A DNA stretch of 6,404 nucleotides from Hebobacterum sp964559435 (lineage in GTDB: Bacteria > Armatimonadota > Hebobacteria > Hebobacterales > Hebobacteraceae). The notes beneath the pieces were generated by a model. It made no database searches and was not told where the DNA came from. It saw nothing but the letters and a program-made list of their open reading frames with translations. Every line of letters begins with the position of its first letter. Position 1 is the first letter of the stretch. Below, piece by piece: positions 1 through 6,297 of the stretch. Location: NCBI GenBank assembly GCA_964559435.1, contig CAZLHI010000088.1, forward strand, positions 1 to 6,404, in the 5' to 3' direction. The position numbers and the translations under genes were made by a program.

Positions 1-642
1 GGTGACCGGCTGAAGCACCAGCGGCATCTCCGGGCGGATTCCCTTGATGATCCGGCAGGCGGTCTCGATTTCCTCCGGCTCGCAGGCGGCCGTGACGACG
101 GCCTTGGCGAAGTCGAGCCGGCTCGGGTCCTCCACCGCGACGAGCCCGAGCAGGAAGCGCTCGTGCATCCCCCAGATCGGGGCCTTGCCCGTTGACGAAG
201 GCAGCTTGATGTCCGCGCACACCGCGTCGAGGTGGGGCAGCAGCCGCACGAGGTCGTCGGCGAGGGTGCCGTTGGTCTCCAGGTAGGCGCCCAGCCCGAG
301 GTCCCCGAGCATGGGAAGGAGTTCGAGCAGGACATCCGTATGCAGCAGCGGCTCGCCGCCGGTGAGCGCAGCCGAATGATGGAGGCCCGGCTGCGGCCGG
401 ACGAGCCGGCCGACCGCCCCCGCGATATCCCCCACCGAAAGGGGATTCGGCCGCTCCTCGAAGTCCTGCGCGCCTGCGGTCCGCTCGACGCGGCAGACCG
501 CGGCCTCGCTTCTGGCGGCCGGGGTGTCGCAGTAGGCGCAGTCCAGATTGCACCCGCAGAAGCGAAGGAAGACCTGCCGCTCGCCAACCAGCAGCCCTTC
601 GCCCTGCACCGATGAGAAGATCTCGTAGAGGGCCGCGCTCAC
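1..642 (-). CDS. queE: 7-carboxy-7-deazaguanine synthase QueE (radical SAM), 3' end cut by window edge
   Basis: QueE is a cytosolic radical-SAM enzyme that contracts the ring of 6-carboxy-tetrahydropterin to 7-carboxy-7-deazaguanine, the step before QueC in making preQ0 and queuosine. My translation of the minus strand is open for 214 codons to the window edge. It starts VSAALYEIFSSVQGEG, the family's N-terminal SxQGEG signature (residues 11-16). The [4Fe-4S] motif CxxxCxxC follows at C31, C35 and C38, with the usual DT after it. TGGEP is at 94-98, ETNGT at 122-126 and ADIKLPS at 143-149. A roughly 25-residue insert follows the cluster motif (about 44-67). Family length is usually 210-250 aa, so only the tail should be missing. 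GTG at 642 is the only canonical start: the frame stays open upstream past the kinase stop but has no ATG, GTG or TTG there. No Shine-Dalgarno precedes it. The family call is secure; the start is fairly sure. Confidence 0.92.
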   Translation of the reverse strand, partial: MSAALYEIFSSVQGEGLLVGERQVFLRFCGCNLDCAYCDTPAARSEAAVCRVERTAGAQDFEERPNPLSVGDIAGAVGRLVRPQPGLHHSAALTGGEPLLHTDVLLELLPMLGDLGLGAYLETNGTLADDLVRLLPHLDAVCADIKLPSSTGKAPIWGMHERFLLGLVAVEDPSRLDFAKAVVTAACEPEEIETACRIIKGIRPEMPLVLQPVT

Positions 643-653
643 GAGGGAGGAGA

Positions 654-683
654 TTAGCTGGGCGAGAGGCTGCCTCCTGCCAT
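654..683 (-). other. Possible 9-codon micro-ORF upstream of queE
   Basis: The minus strand reads ATG to TAA for the peptide MAGGSLSPS. An AGGAG lies 2 nt before the ATG, a rather tight spacing. The TAA ends 11 nt before the queE GTG, which itself has no ribosome-binding site, so re-initiation could feed queE. A frame this short can easily be chance, and nothing else supports translation. Confidence 0.15.
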
Positions 684-770
684 TGCTCCTAACGGCCTGC
701 GGGAGCCTGGCTGGAGGTAAGTTCCTGCGCTGGATGTCTCGAGCAGGGGCCGGGAAAGAAGGAAGGGCCC

Positions 771-2687
771 TCAGGCCGGCGGGCCCGCGCTGGCCTTGGG
801 TGGAACGAGCTTGAACCGGATCACGACTTCCGTGCCGCGCCCACGCAGGAGGGAGACCGTTCCCCCGACCTGATCGGACAGCCCTTTGACGAGCTGAAGC
901 CCGAGCGTGTCTGGCTGTTCGATTGCGACATCGTCGGGCATACCGACGCCATCGTCCTTGACTCTGACGGCTACCATCTGATCGGGAAGGTCCTCGAGCG
1001 TCACTACGATCGTGCCCTCTTGTCTGCCTGGGAAGGCGTGCTGGTAGGCATTGGTGATCAACTCGTTGATGATGAGGCCGCACGGAACGGCTTGGGCGAG
1101 GGTCAGACGGAGCCCGGAGGTGGCGACGAGCAGACGGATGTCCCTGCCTTCACCTGCGTAGACGTCGGCCAGACGGTCCGCCAGGCGGTGAACGTGGCGC
1201 CGCATGTCGATCCGGTCGAGCCGCTCGGCGCGGTAGAGGTCTGAGTGGATGAGGCCCATGGTGAACACCCTCCCGCCGGCCTCGCGGAGCACGGCGGCCG
1301 CCTCCTGGCTGTCGGTGCGCTGGCAGCTTAGCTCGAGGAGAGATCCGATGATCTGGAGGTTGTTCCTGACCCGGTGGTGGGTCTCCGCCAGGAGCACTTC
1401 CTTCTCCGCCAAGGCCTGCCTGAGCCGGCGCTCCGCTCGATCGCGCCAGGTGACATCGATGCCGGTGGCGACCACGAAGCTGACCTGATCATCGGAGCCG
1501 GCGAGTGCCGCGTTCCGCCAGGCGACGTGGCGGCGACTGCCGTCCTTCGCCAGCAGGTCACCCTCGTACTCGCTCGAGCGGCGTTCCCCTGTCACATCTG
1601 CGAAGGCGGCCTCGGCCGACTCCAGGTGCCCTGGCGGTAGGACGGGGACCTGCGACCAGTGCTTCCCTTTCACCTCATCAAAGCGGTAACCTGTGGCATC
1701 CTCACAGGCGCGGTTGAAGCGGACGATTCTGCCCCCGGCATCGAGCACCACCACCAGCGCTCCCGCGGTGGACAGCACGGCCGACACGAAGTCGCTCTCG
1801 GTCTTCAGCGCCTGCTCGCTCTGCTTGAGGTCGCGGAAGAGGAGCGCGTAGGGATCGGCCAAGCCGATCTGGAGGACAGCCAGGTAGATGAAATAGAAGG
1901 AGATGATCTTGAAGTAGTGCCCGATCAGGTTGAAGAGGCCGTATACGTCGGTGTAGAGGGTGAAGGCCAGCTCTGAGGCGATCGTCAGCAGGATCGATAT
2001 GATCAACAGCCGCAGCACGGCCGGATCGAAGCTGCTGCGCTTCCACAGCAGCGTGCCGACCGAGCCCAGCAGGATCAGCGATATCACGTACTCGCTGATT
2101 TTCTTGAAGGGAGTGAGGCCGACGCCCTCGACGAAGCAGACCGGGAAGCCACCCCAGAGGAAGATCGACGGTAGGATGAGGGCGAATACCGCGGCGTAGG
2201 CGAGGACGATGAGGTCGGCTCTGAGCCGCCGTCCGACGAAGAAAGGCGCTGCCAGCAGCGACAGGCCCTCCACATAGCGCGTACAGACCCAGAGCTGAGC
2301 CGCGAGGTTGCCGCTTGCGCCCGCGAGCACTCCCATTCCTTTGTAGGCGACCGTATGTACGAGGTCCAGTGAGCTGACGCACAGGTATGCGACCCCCAGG
2401 AAGACGAGGTAGGAGTTGAGAGTGAAGCGCCGCGAGTTCCAGGCGAGAATGAAGATGCCACAGCCGACAATGATGCTGAACCCTTCGGCAAGCGCGTGGA
2501 ACAGCAGGTAGCTCTGGAGTCTGGTGAGGTAGAGCCCGCCGAGCACGGCCAGCCCGAGCAGGGCCGACAGGACGTAACGGCCGGGCTTCGCTGAAGGCCG
2601 GTCCGAGACGGCCCCTATGCCCGGGGCAGGCCCGGGCGGCTCCGGGGGCCGCTCGGCCTGTTCTGTATTCGCCGGGTGGCGTGCCAT
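771..2687 (-). CDS. Membrane sensor histidine kinase, MASE3-PAS-HisKA_2-HATPase_c
   Basis: This is an inner-membrane sensor kinase expected to autophosphorylate on His and pass the phosphate to a response regulator. Its 638 residues read in order: a proline-rich cytosolic tail (1-36); about seven or eight hydrophobic helices (roughly 37-276) with the MASE3 hallmarks AWNSRRF (82-88), DLVHTVAYKGMGV (108-120) and GHYFKIISFYFIY (256-268); a short linker; a PAS domain (about 293-415, with FNRACEDATGY in its core); a HisKA_2 dimerisation box ETHHRVRNNLQ (435-445) with the phosphoacceptor expected at H438 of the HH pair; and an HATPase_c domain with N-box NELITNA (541-547), G1 box DDGVGMP (578-584) and G2-like TLGLQLVKGL (594-603). 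All catalytic boxes look intact. The ATG start has AAGGGG about 10 nt upstream. No response regulator is next to it, so it looks like an orphan. HisKA_2 kinases often serve general-stress or light pathways; the signal here is unknown, since MASE3 ligands are not established. Confidence 0.93.
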   Translation of the reverse strand: MARHPANTEQAERPPEPPGPAPGIGAVSDRPSAKPGRYVLSALLGLAVLGGLYLTRLQSYLLFHALAEGFSIIVGCGIFILAWNSRRFTLNSYLVFLGVAYLCVSSLDLVHTVAYKGMGVLAGASGNLAAQLWVCTRYVEGLSLLAAPFFVGRRLRADLIVLAYAAVFALILPSIFLWGGFPVCFVEGVGLTPFKKISEYVISLILLGSVGTLLWKRSSFDPAVLRLLIISILLTIASELAFTLYTDVYGLFNLIGHYFKIISFYFIYLAVLQIGLADPYALLFRDLKQSEQALKTESDFVSAVLSTAGALVVVLDAGGRIVRFNRACEDATGYRFDEVKGKHWSQVPVLPPGHLESAEAAFADVTGERRSSEYEGDLLAKDGSRRHVAWRNAALAGSDDQVSFVVATGIDVTWRDRAERRLRQALAEKEVLLAETHHRVRNNLQIIGSLLELSCQRTDSQEAAAVLREAGGRVFTMGLIHSDLYRAERLDRIDMRRHVHRLADRLADVYAGEGRDIRLLVATSGLRLTLAQAVPCGLIINELITNAYQHAFPGRQEGTIVVTLEDLPDQMVAVRVKDDGVGMPDDVAIEQPDTLGLQLVKGLSDQVGGTVSLLRGRGTEVVIRFKLVPPKASAGPPA

Positions 2688-2841
2688 CTTCGGGTTGCCC
2701 CTTCTACCGCAAGCCGTCTCTTCCTACTTGCCGATGGGCCAGAACAGTGGCAAAGACCCCTGCCATATGTTGAAGCTTCGGCAGCGCCGCGCGGTCCGTC
2801 GCCTCGTTTCGATGGCAGGCGGCCGCGCACGCCGAGGACAA

Positions 2842-2858
2842 CATCCTTCGCGAGGATG
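2842..2858 (-). terminator. Hairpin just after the DUF366 stop, possible terminator
   Basis: A perfect 6-bp inverted repeat, CATCCT / AGGATG around a 5-nt loop, begins one base past the DUF366 TAG stop. On the transcribed strand it is followed by TTGTCC, which is only a poor U-run, so it may be a weak intrinsic terminator or a 3'-end stabilising stem. Its position at the end of the last gene before a 172-base gap fits the end of the ATPase-NHL-DUF366 unit. Confidence 0.4.
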
Positions 2859-2859
2859 G

Positions 2860-3420
2860 CTAGCCGACCGGCTTCACCTTGCCGGCGGCCTGCGCGGCGC
2901 TCTCGATCTCGCGCTTGTAGGCGGCCAGCAGCTTCCCGGCGAACTCCCGCGGCGACAGGCCCAGCTCCTCCAGCCCGATGGCCGGCACCGGCGCGCCCTC
3001 GCCGCGGACGTTGAAGCCGGAGTGAATCAGCCCGAAGTTGGGCGAGGCAGTCGCGACCGAGACCGATAGCTTCCTCTCTCGCAGGTAGAGATCATCGCCC
3101 TTGCGCTCGATCAGCGGTTCGCCGAGGCGGGCGTTGATGATCTCGCCGGCGACCGCCATGAGGAGCCGCTGGCGTGCCGTGATATGGCCCAGGTCGAGGC
3201 CGGGGTGCTCGACGATGAGGTGGACCATGCGGGGGCTGCTGATCCGGGCGCCCGCCTCCAGGTCGGCCGTATCGACCATGTGCTCGGGATGGATGTCACA
3301 GGGGCCGAGGAAGGCGACGGCCACGTCGCCGCCGTGCAGGCCGGCTGTTTCGTTGATCCAGCCGGAGCGGAGCTGCGCGCCGGTGTATGTCATGTCCTCT
3401 TCCAGCAGCCGTGTCTTCAC
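2860..3420 (-). CDS. DUF366 family protein (function unknown)
   Basis: A 186-residue soluble protein with the layout of DUF366 (COG2029-type) proteins known from archaea and some bacteria. The opening VKTRLLEEDMTYTGAQL is the family's N-terminus. Further features are GDVAVAFLGPCDIHPEHMVD (31-50), the polar block VEHPGLDLGHITARQRLL (70-87), KLSVSVATASPNFGLIHSG (117-135) and a charged helical tail (156-186). There is no signal peptide or membrane segment, so it should be cytosolic. Length matches the family (about 190). I place the start at the GTG at 3420, not the further upstream ATG of the longer open frame, because family homology begins here and the GTG overlaps the NHL stop as GTGA. The ATG at 3393 would cut off the conserved start. 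From memory, an archaeal member has been solved with a fold related to biotin/lipoate ligases; I have not checked this, and no catalytic role is established. It is the last gene of the likely operon. Confidence 0.88.
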   Translation of the reverse strand: MKTRLLEEDMTYTGAQLRSGWINETAGLHGGDVAVAFLGPCDIHPEHMVDTADLEAGARISSPRMVHLIVEHPGLDLGHITARQRLLMAVAGEIINARLGEPLIERKGDDLYLRERKLSVSVATASPNFGLIHSGFNVRGEGAPVPAIGLEELGLSPREFAGKLLAAYKREIESAAQAAGKVKPVG

Positions 3421-4361
3421 TGGCGGGTCCCTGCGGCAACCAGCCGAAGGATGCGGTGCCTGAGGGTGTCGGAGATGTAGACGCTCCCCTTGGGATCGAC
3501 CGCGACCGAGCTTGGGCCGGCGAGGTCGATCTTGGCGCTGGGGGTTTCGGGGAAGCAGCACACGACCTCGCCCTCTGGGGTGAACTTCTGCACGCGGTCG
3601 TTGCCCGCGTCGGCCGCCCACAGCCCGCCGTCGAGGTCGAGCGCGAGGCCTCGGGGCTCCGACAACTCCCCTGGGCGCGGGCCGGGCCGGCCGATGGTCG
3701 CGTCATAGCGACCTTCGGGAGTGAGCCGCAGCACGCGATTGTGAAGCGTGTCGGAGACATAGATCCGCCCGAGCGAGTCCACCGCCACGCCCTGGGGGTG
3801 GCCGAGCGACAGTGCGGGGGTCGGGCCGTGGTAGTCGATCTGCCAGCGGCCGGTTGCGCTGTAGCAGGTGACGCGGTTGTTGTCGCTGTCGGCCACGTAG
3901 ATGTGGTGGAAGTTGTCGAGGCAGACGGCGGTCGGGGAGGCGAAGCGGGGATGCTCGACCTCCGGGCCGCCGATGGCGAAGAACCACTGTCCCCGCGGGC
4001 CGAACTTCTGCAGGCGGTTCGCGCCCTGCTCCACGATGTAGATGGAGCCGGTGTGGTCAACCGCGACGCCCCGCGGACAGAGGAGCAGACCATGGCCGCC
4101 CAGCCCGTACACCTCGCCGTAGGGGGTGATCTTCTGAATGCGGTGGTTCTGCGCGTCGGCGACGTAGAGGTTGCTCTCGGAATCGACCGCGATCCCGCTC
4201 GGGCTGTTGAACTGGCCCAGCGCCGCGCCGAAGGAGCCGATCGTCTCGGCCACCCGAAAAGACACCCGCGCCACCGGCTCGACGACGGGCTCCTCGGTCA
4301 CAACAGTGGGCCGGCGCACGCGGCCGCTGATCTCGAGATATCGGAAGCGGCCTTCGCTCAC
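3417..4361 (-). CDS. NHL-repeat beta-propeller protein, six blades, cytosolic
   Basis: A 314-residue protein made almost wholly of six NHL repeats. The cores are at about 53-83, 95-125, 142-172, 188-218, 235-265 and 282-311, spaced 42 to 47 residues apart. Each follows the pattern P-x-G-[IVL]-A-[VL]-D...[IL]-Y-V-[AS]-D...N-R-[IV]-x-[KR], as in SPSGIAVDSESNLYVADAQN. Six blades make a closed propeller, and the stretch ETIGSFG (39-45) may close the ring. Residues 1-35 are low in structure and rich in Arg, Val and Glu. There is no signal peptide, unlike many NHL proteins that are secreted, so a cytosolic scaffold or binding role is more likely than an extracellular one. No catalytic residues can be assigned. 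The start is GTG at 4361 with no clear ribosome-binding site. An ATG at 4363 runs straight into TGA and cannot be used. Its TGA overlaps the DUF366 GTG by 4 nt (GTGA), so the two are probably translationally coupled. Confidence 0.93.
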   Translation of the reverse strand: MSEGRFRYLEISGRVRRPTVVTEEPVVEPVARVSFRVAETIGSFGAALGQFNSPSGIAVDSESNLYVADAQNHRIQKITPYGEVYGLGGHGLLLCPRGVAVDHTGSIYIVEQGANRLQKFGPRGQWFFAIGGPEVEHPRFASPTAVCLDNFHHIYVADSDNNRVTCYSATGRWQIDYHGPTPALSLGHPQGVAVDSLGRIYVSDTLHNRVLRLTPEGRYDATIGRPGPRPGELSEPRGLALDLDGGLWAADAGNDRVQKFTPEGEVVCCFPETPSAKIDLAGPSSVAVDPKGSVYISDTLRHRILRLVAAGTRQ

Positions 4362-4367
4362 ATCAGA

Positions 4368-4409
4368 TTACTTCGCCGCCTCCGGGTTGGGTTCCCGCCT
4401 GCGGATCAT
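4368..4409 (-). other. Possible 13-codon micro-ORF before the NHL gene
   Basis: The minus strand reads ATG to TAA for MIRRREPNPEAAK, a basic then acidic peptide, ending 6 nt before the NHL GTG start. The NHL gene has no obvious ribosome-binding site, so coupling through this frame is possible. There is no good Shine-Dalgarno before this ATG, and the same frame has a TGA seven codons further upstream, so it is not the tail of a longer gene. It may be chance. Confidence 0.18.
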
Positions 4410-4451
4410 GAAGGTGTGCTGACGTATGTGTCAGAGGCTGGTCCGCTGCTT

Positions 4452-4481
4452 CGCTGGGAGCGACGCTATGCCGAGCCAGCG
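4452..4481 (-). repeat. Imperfect inverted repeat in the ATPase-NHL gap
   Basis: CGCTGG and CCAGCG form 6-bp arms around an 18-nt interior that itself holds a small AGC/GCT stem. It lies about 30 nt past the ATPase stop. There is no U-run, so I do not call it a terminator; it could be an RNA stem that separates expression of the two genes, or chance in GC-rich DNA. The rest of the 149-base gap shows nothing else clear. Confidence 0.2.
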
Positions 4482-4510
4482 CTCTTCACCGGGCGCCACG
4501 CAAGAGAGAG

Positions 4511-6133
4511 TCAGTCTGCTTCCTCGGTGGGAACGATCCGCCGGCCCCAGATGCCCGGCGCCACCCAGTCGATGCGGTCCTCCAGCTCGTGGTCCCGGCC
4601 CTCCAGCTCGACATCGGCCAGGCCGTGCTTGGAGGCCGGCCGGGCGCGGCCCTTCGCCCAGCGGCGCACCATCCCGATGTCCTCCCGCATGGTGATCGAA
4701 AGCGGAACCGTCTGCTTCAGCGCGGTCACGATGTCTTCGGTGGTTAGCTCTCGGTCTTGCTCGAAGGCCGCGTAGAGCGCGGAGATGACGGCCTGCTCGA
4801 TCTCGGCGCCGGAGAAGCCGGCCGACTCGTTGGCGAGTGCATCCAGGTCGAAGTCGTCGAGGCTGCGGCCGCGCTTTCTCAGATGGATGGCGAAGATCTC
4901 CCGCCGCTCCTGCTCCGCGGGCAGGTCGACGAAGAAGATCTCGTCGAAGCGCCCCTTACGCAGAAGCTCCGGCGGCAGCGCGCTGATCTCGTTCGCGGTC
5001 GCCACCACGAACACCGGCCGCGTCTTCTCCTGCATCCACGTGTTCAGGGTGGCGAAGACCCGGGCCGTCACCCCCGAGTCCGCATAGCCGGAGGACTGTA
5101 TGCCGGCCAATCCCTTCTCGATCTCGTCCAGCCAGAGCACACATGGCGAAACGATCTCTGCCATCCTGATCGCCCGGCGCATGTTCTCCTCGGAGGAGCC
5201 GACGAGCCCGGCGAAGATGCGGCCGACGTCGAGCCGCAGCAGCGGCAGCCGCCATAGATGCGCCACCGCCTTCGCGGTGAGGCTCTTGCCGCATCCCTGC
5301 ACCCCGAGCAAGAGAATCCCGCGGGGTGAGGGCAGGCCGAACTTCTGCGCCTTCTCGGTGAACGCGAGCGCGCGGTTCTGAAGCCACGCCTTCAATATCT
5401 CCAGCCCGCCGATGTCGCCGAACTGGTCCCGCGACTGGAAGTATTCGAGCACGCCCGACTTGCGGATGAGCTGCTGCTTCTCCGCCACGATCAGACCGAC
5501 GTCGAACTCGCCCTTCTCCACAATGCACTTCGCGAAGACGTTCTCGGCCTCCGTCAGGGTGAGGCCGAGCGCCGCCTTGAGGATGTGCTCCCGATGCTCC
5601 GCCGTGAGGTTGACGTCCACTCCCTCCTGGCCGCGCACCGAGTCCACGGCACGGGTGAGCAGGCCGTCCAGCTCCCGCAGGCCGGGCAGGTCGTAGTCGA
5701 TGACGGTGACGTCCTTCTGAAGCTCGTCCGGGAGCTGGAGCACAGGCGACAGCAGGACCACCGTCGCGTAGGCGGTGTGGAGCGCGTCGGCCAGGTCGCG
5801 GAGCTTGCGGATGACGGCGCTGGCGTGCGGGTAGTTGTTGTTGAGGAAGACGTGGAAGTCCTTGAGCACGTAGACGGCCGGCTCGCGGGTGCTGCGGATC
5901 TGGTCGAGCACGTGGATGGGATCGCGGGTGCGGCTGTCAACGGAAACCCCGCCCAGGGGCCGGGTGCCGTCCTTGAGGCCCATCGTCTCCGACCAGGTGT
6001 AGAAGTTCTTCTCCTGGCCCACCACGATCTCGCGCAGGGCCGCCAGCACCCGCCGCTCCTCCCAGGACACGACATAGAGCAGCGAGTACCTGGCGCGAAT
6101 GAGCACGTCGATATCGCGCATCTGCTGATCCAT
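4511..6133 (-). CDS. Ycf46-like AAA+ ATPase with C-terminal extension
   Basis: A 540-residue soluble AAA+ ATPase of the Ycf46 group, first named in algal plastids and cyanobacteria. Such enzymes use ATP to remodel proteins; the Synechocystis member has been linked to CO2 use, but the bacterial role is open. Residues 1-230 form the family N-domain, with the LIRARYSLLYVVSWEE motif (11-26). The AAA module covers about 239-480: DIGGLE (240-245), Walker A GVQGCGKS (277-284, K283), pore-side region AGLVGSSEENMRRA (308-321), Walker B VLWLDEIEK (332-340, D336 and E337), sensor 1 N381, arginine fingers R392 and R395 in LLRKGRFDE, and sensor-2 region GFSGAEIEQAV (439-449). All catalytic residues are present. 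RWAKGRARPAS (491-501) is where I expect the family to stop; an acidic tail of about 39 residues follows. ATG at 6133 is preceded by no strong ribosome-binding site. A good promoter lies about 135 nt upstream. First gene of the likely three-gene unit. Confidence 0.94.
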   Translation of the reverse strand: MDQQMRDIDVLIRARYSLLYVVSWEERRVLAALREIVVGQEKNFYTWSETMGLKDGTRPLGGVSVDSRTRDPIHVLDQIRSTREPAVYVLKDFHVFLNNNYPHASAVIRKLRDLADALHTAYATVVLLSPVLQLPDELQKDVTVIDYDLPGLRELDGLLTRAVDSVRGQEGVDVNLTAEHREHILKAALGLTLTEAENVFAKCIVEKGEFDVGLIVAEKQQLIRKSGVLEYFQSRDQFGDIGGLEILKAWLQNRALAFTEKAQKFGLPSPRGILLLGVQGCGKSLTAKAVAHLWRLPLLRLDVGRIFAGLVGSSEENMRRAIRMAEIVSPCVLWLDEIEKGLAGIQSSGYADSGVTARVFATLNTWMQEKTRPVFVVATANEISALPPELLRKGRFDEIFFVDLPAEQERREIFAIHLRKRGRSLDDFDLDALANESAGFSGAEIEQAVISALYAAFEQDRELTTEDIVTALKQTVPLSITMREDIGMVRRWAKGRARPASKHGLADVELEGRDHELEDRIDWVAPGIWGRRIVPTEEAD

Positions 6134-6139
6134 GGGAGC

Positions 6140-6196
6140 CTAGCCGCACCCACCGGCGCGCACGCGCCCAGCACTACCGCGCATCCGCCGATCCAT
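6140..6196 (-). other. Leader micro-ORF 2 (18 codons), mimics the ATPase start
   Basis: ATG to TAG encoding MDRRMRGSAGRVRAGGCG, rich in Arg and Gly. It begins with the duplicated start sequence, shares one base with the stop of the preceding micro-ORF (TGATG), and ends 6 nt before the ATPase ATG in the same frame. Translation through it, or re-initiation after its TAG, could set ATPase output. Whether it is translated is not known. Confidence 0.25.
6155..6168 (-). repeat. GC hairpin in the ATPase leader
   Basis: A perfect inverted repeat, GGCGCG / CGCGCC with two central bases, able to form a 5-bp all-GC stem with a 4-nt loop. It sits 21 nt upstream of the ATPase ATG, inside leader micro-ORF 2, where an RNA stem could slow ribosome access to the start. 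Such short GC palindromes are common at this base composition. Confidence 0.25.
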
Positions 6197-6249
6197 CAGA
6201 CAGAGCCGCCCTCCCGGGCGCGAATCAACAACTCAATCTTTCCCCGCAC
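6196..6249 (-). other. Leader micro-ORF 1 (17 codons), resembles ATPase N-terminus
   Basis: GTG to TGA encoding VRGKIELLIRAREGGSV. The stretch IELLIRARE matches IDVLIRARY of the ATPase (residues 8-16) at six of nine residues, with the other differences mostly conservative, and the DNA is identical over ATTCGCGCC. It starts about 12 nt after the predicted transcription start and its stop overlaps the next ATG as TGATG. It may be a leader peptide or a relic of an older gene start. No strong Shine-Dalgarno is seen. Confidence 0.28.
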
Positions 6250-6267
6250 CGAACTACCGTAACCCCT

Positions 6268-6297
6268 ATCATACCCCCCAGACACGGGAACTGGCAA
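6268..6297 (-). promoter_or_regulatory. Sigma70-type promoter for the ATPase-NHL-DUF366 unit
   Basis: On the minus strand TTGCCA (6297-6292) and TATGAT (6273-6268) each match five of six consensus bases and are 18 nt apart. Six G residues directly precede the -10. Transcription would start near 6261, giving a leader of about 128 nt before the ATPase ATG. No operator was recognised. It is the best promoter match in the window and faces the right way. Confidence 0.55.

Larger units (their letters stand above)
6113..6196 (-). repeat. In-frame direct repeat of the ATPase start codon region
   Basis: The first seven codons of the ATPase (6133-6113) recur 63 nt upstream (6196-6176). The copies match at 18 of 21 bases, following ATGGATCxGCxGATGCGCG; at the protein level they read MDQQMRD and MDRRMRG. 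The offset is exactly 21 codons, so the upstream copy is in frame with the gene, but a TAG at 6142-6140 lies between them. The listed range spans both copies. Confidence 0.65.

Noticed and set aside
232..615. 127-codon plus-strand open frame over queE
   Set aside because: Fully antisense to a clear QueE sequence with cluster and SAM motifs; charged, low-complexity product with no recognisable domain.
643..770. preQ1 riboswitch ahead of queE
   Set aside because: Queuosine genes are often controlled this way, but I see no A-rich tail or C-rich pseudoknot pattern of the known preQ1 classes in this gap.
754..775. GGGCC/GGCCC inverted repeat across the kinase stop as a terminator
   Set aside because: Five-base arms around a long pyrimidine-rich loop, no U-run after it, and it overlaps the stop codon.
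1702..2382. 226-codon alternative frame inside the kinase
   Set aside because: Arg/Pro/Leu-rich out-of-frame translation of the MASE3 region; the kinase frame has all expected domains.
2748..2765. Sigma54-like TGGCA...TTTGCC element, also an inverted repeat TGGCA/TGCCA, upstream of the kinase
   Set aside because: The GG and GC pairs are 11 nt apart, not the 10 required, and the five-base arms are too short to claim an operator.
3387..4775. 462-codon open frame on the plus strand
   Set aside because: It lies antisense to the NHL gene and spans its neighbours; its sequence is the mirror of NHL codons (repeated VGDVD-like motifs) and matches no family. A shadow of GC-rich coding DNA.
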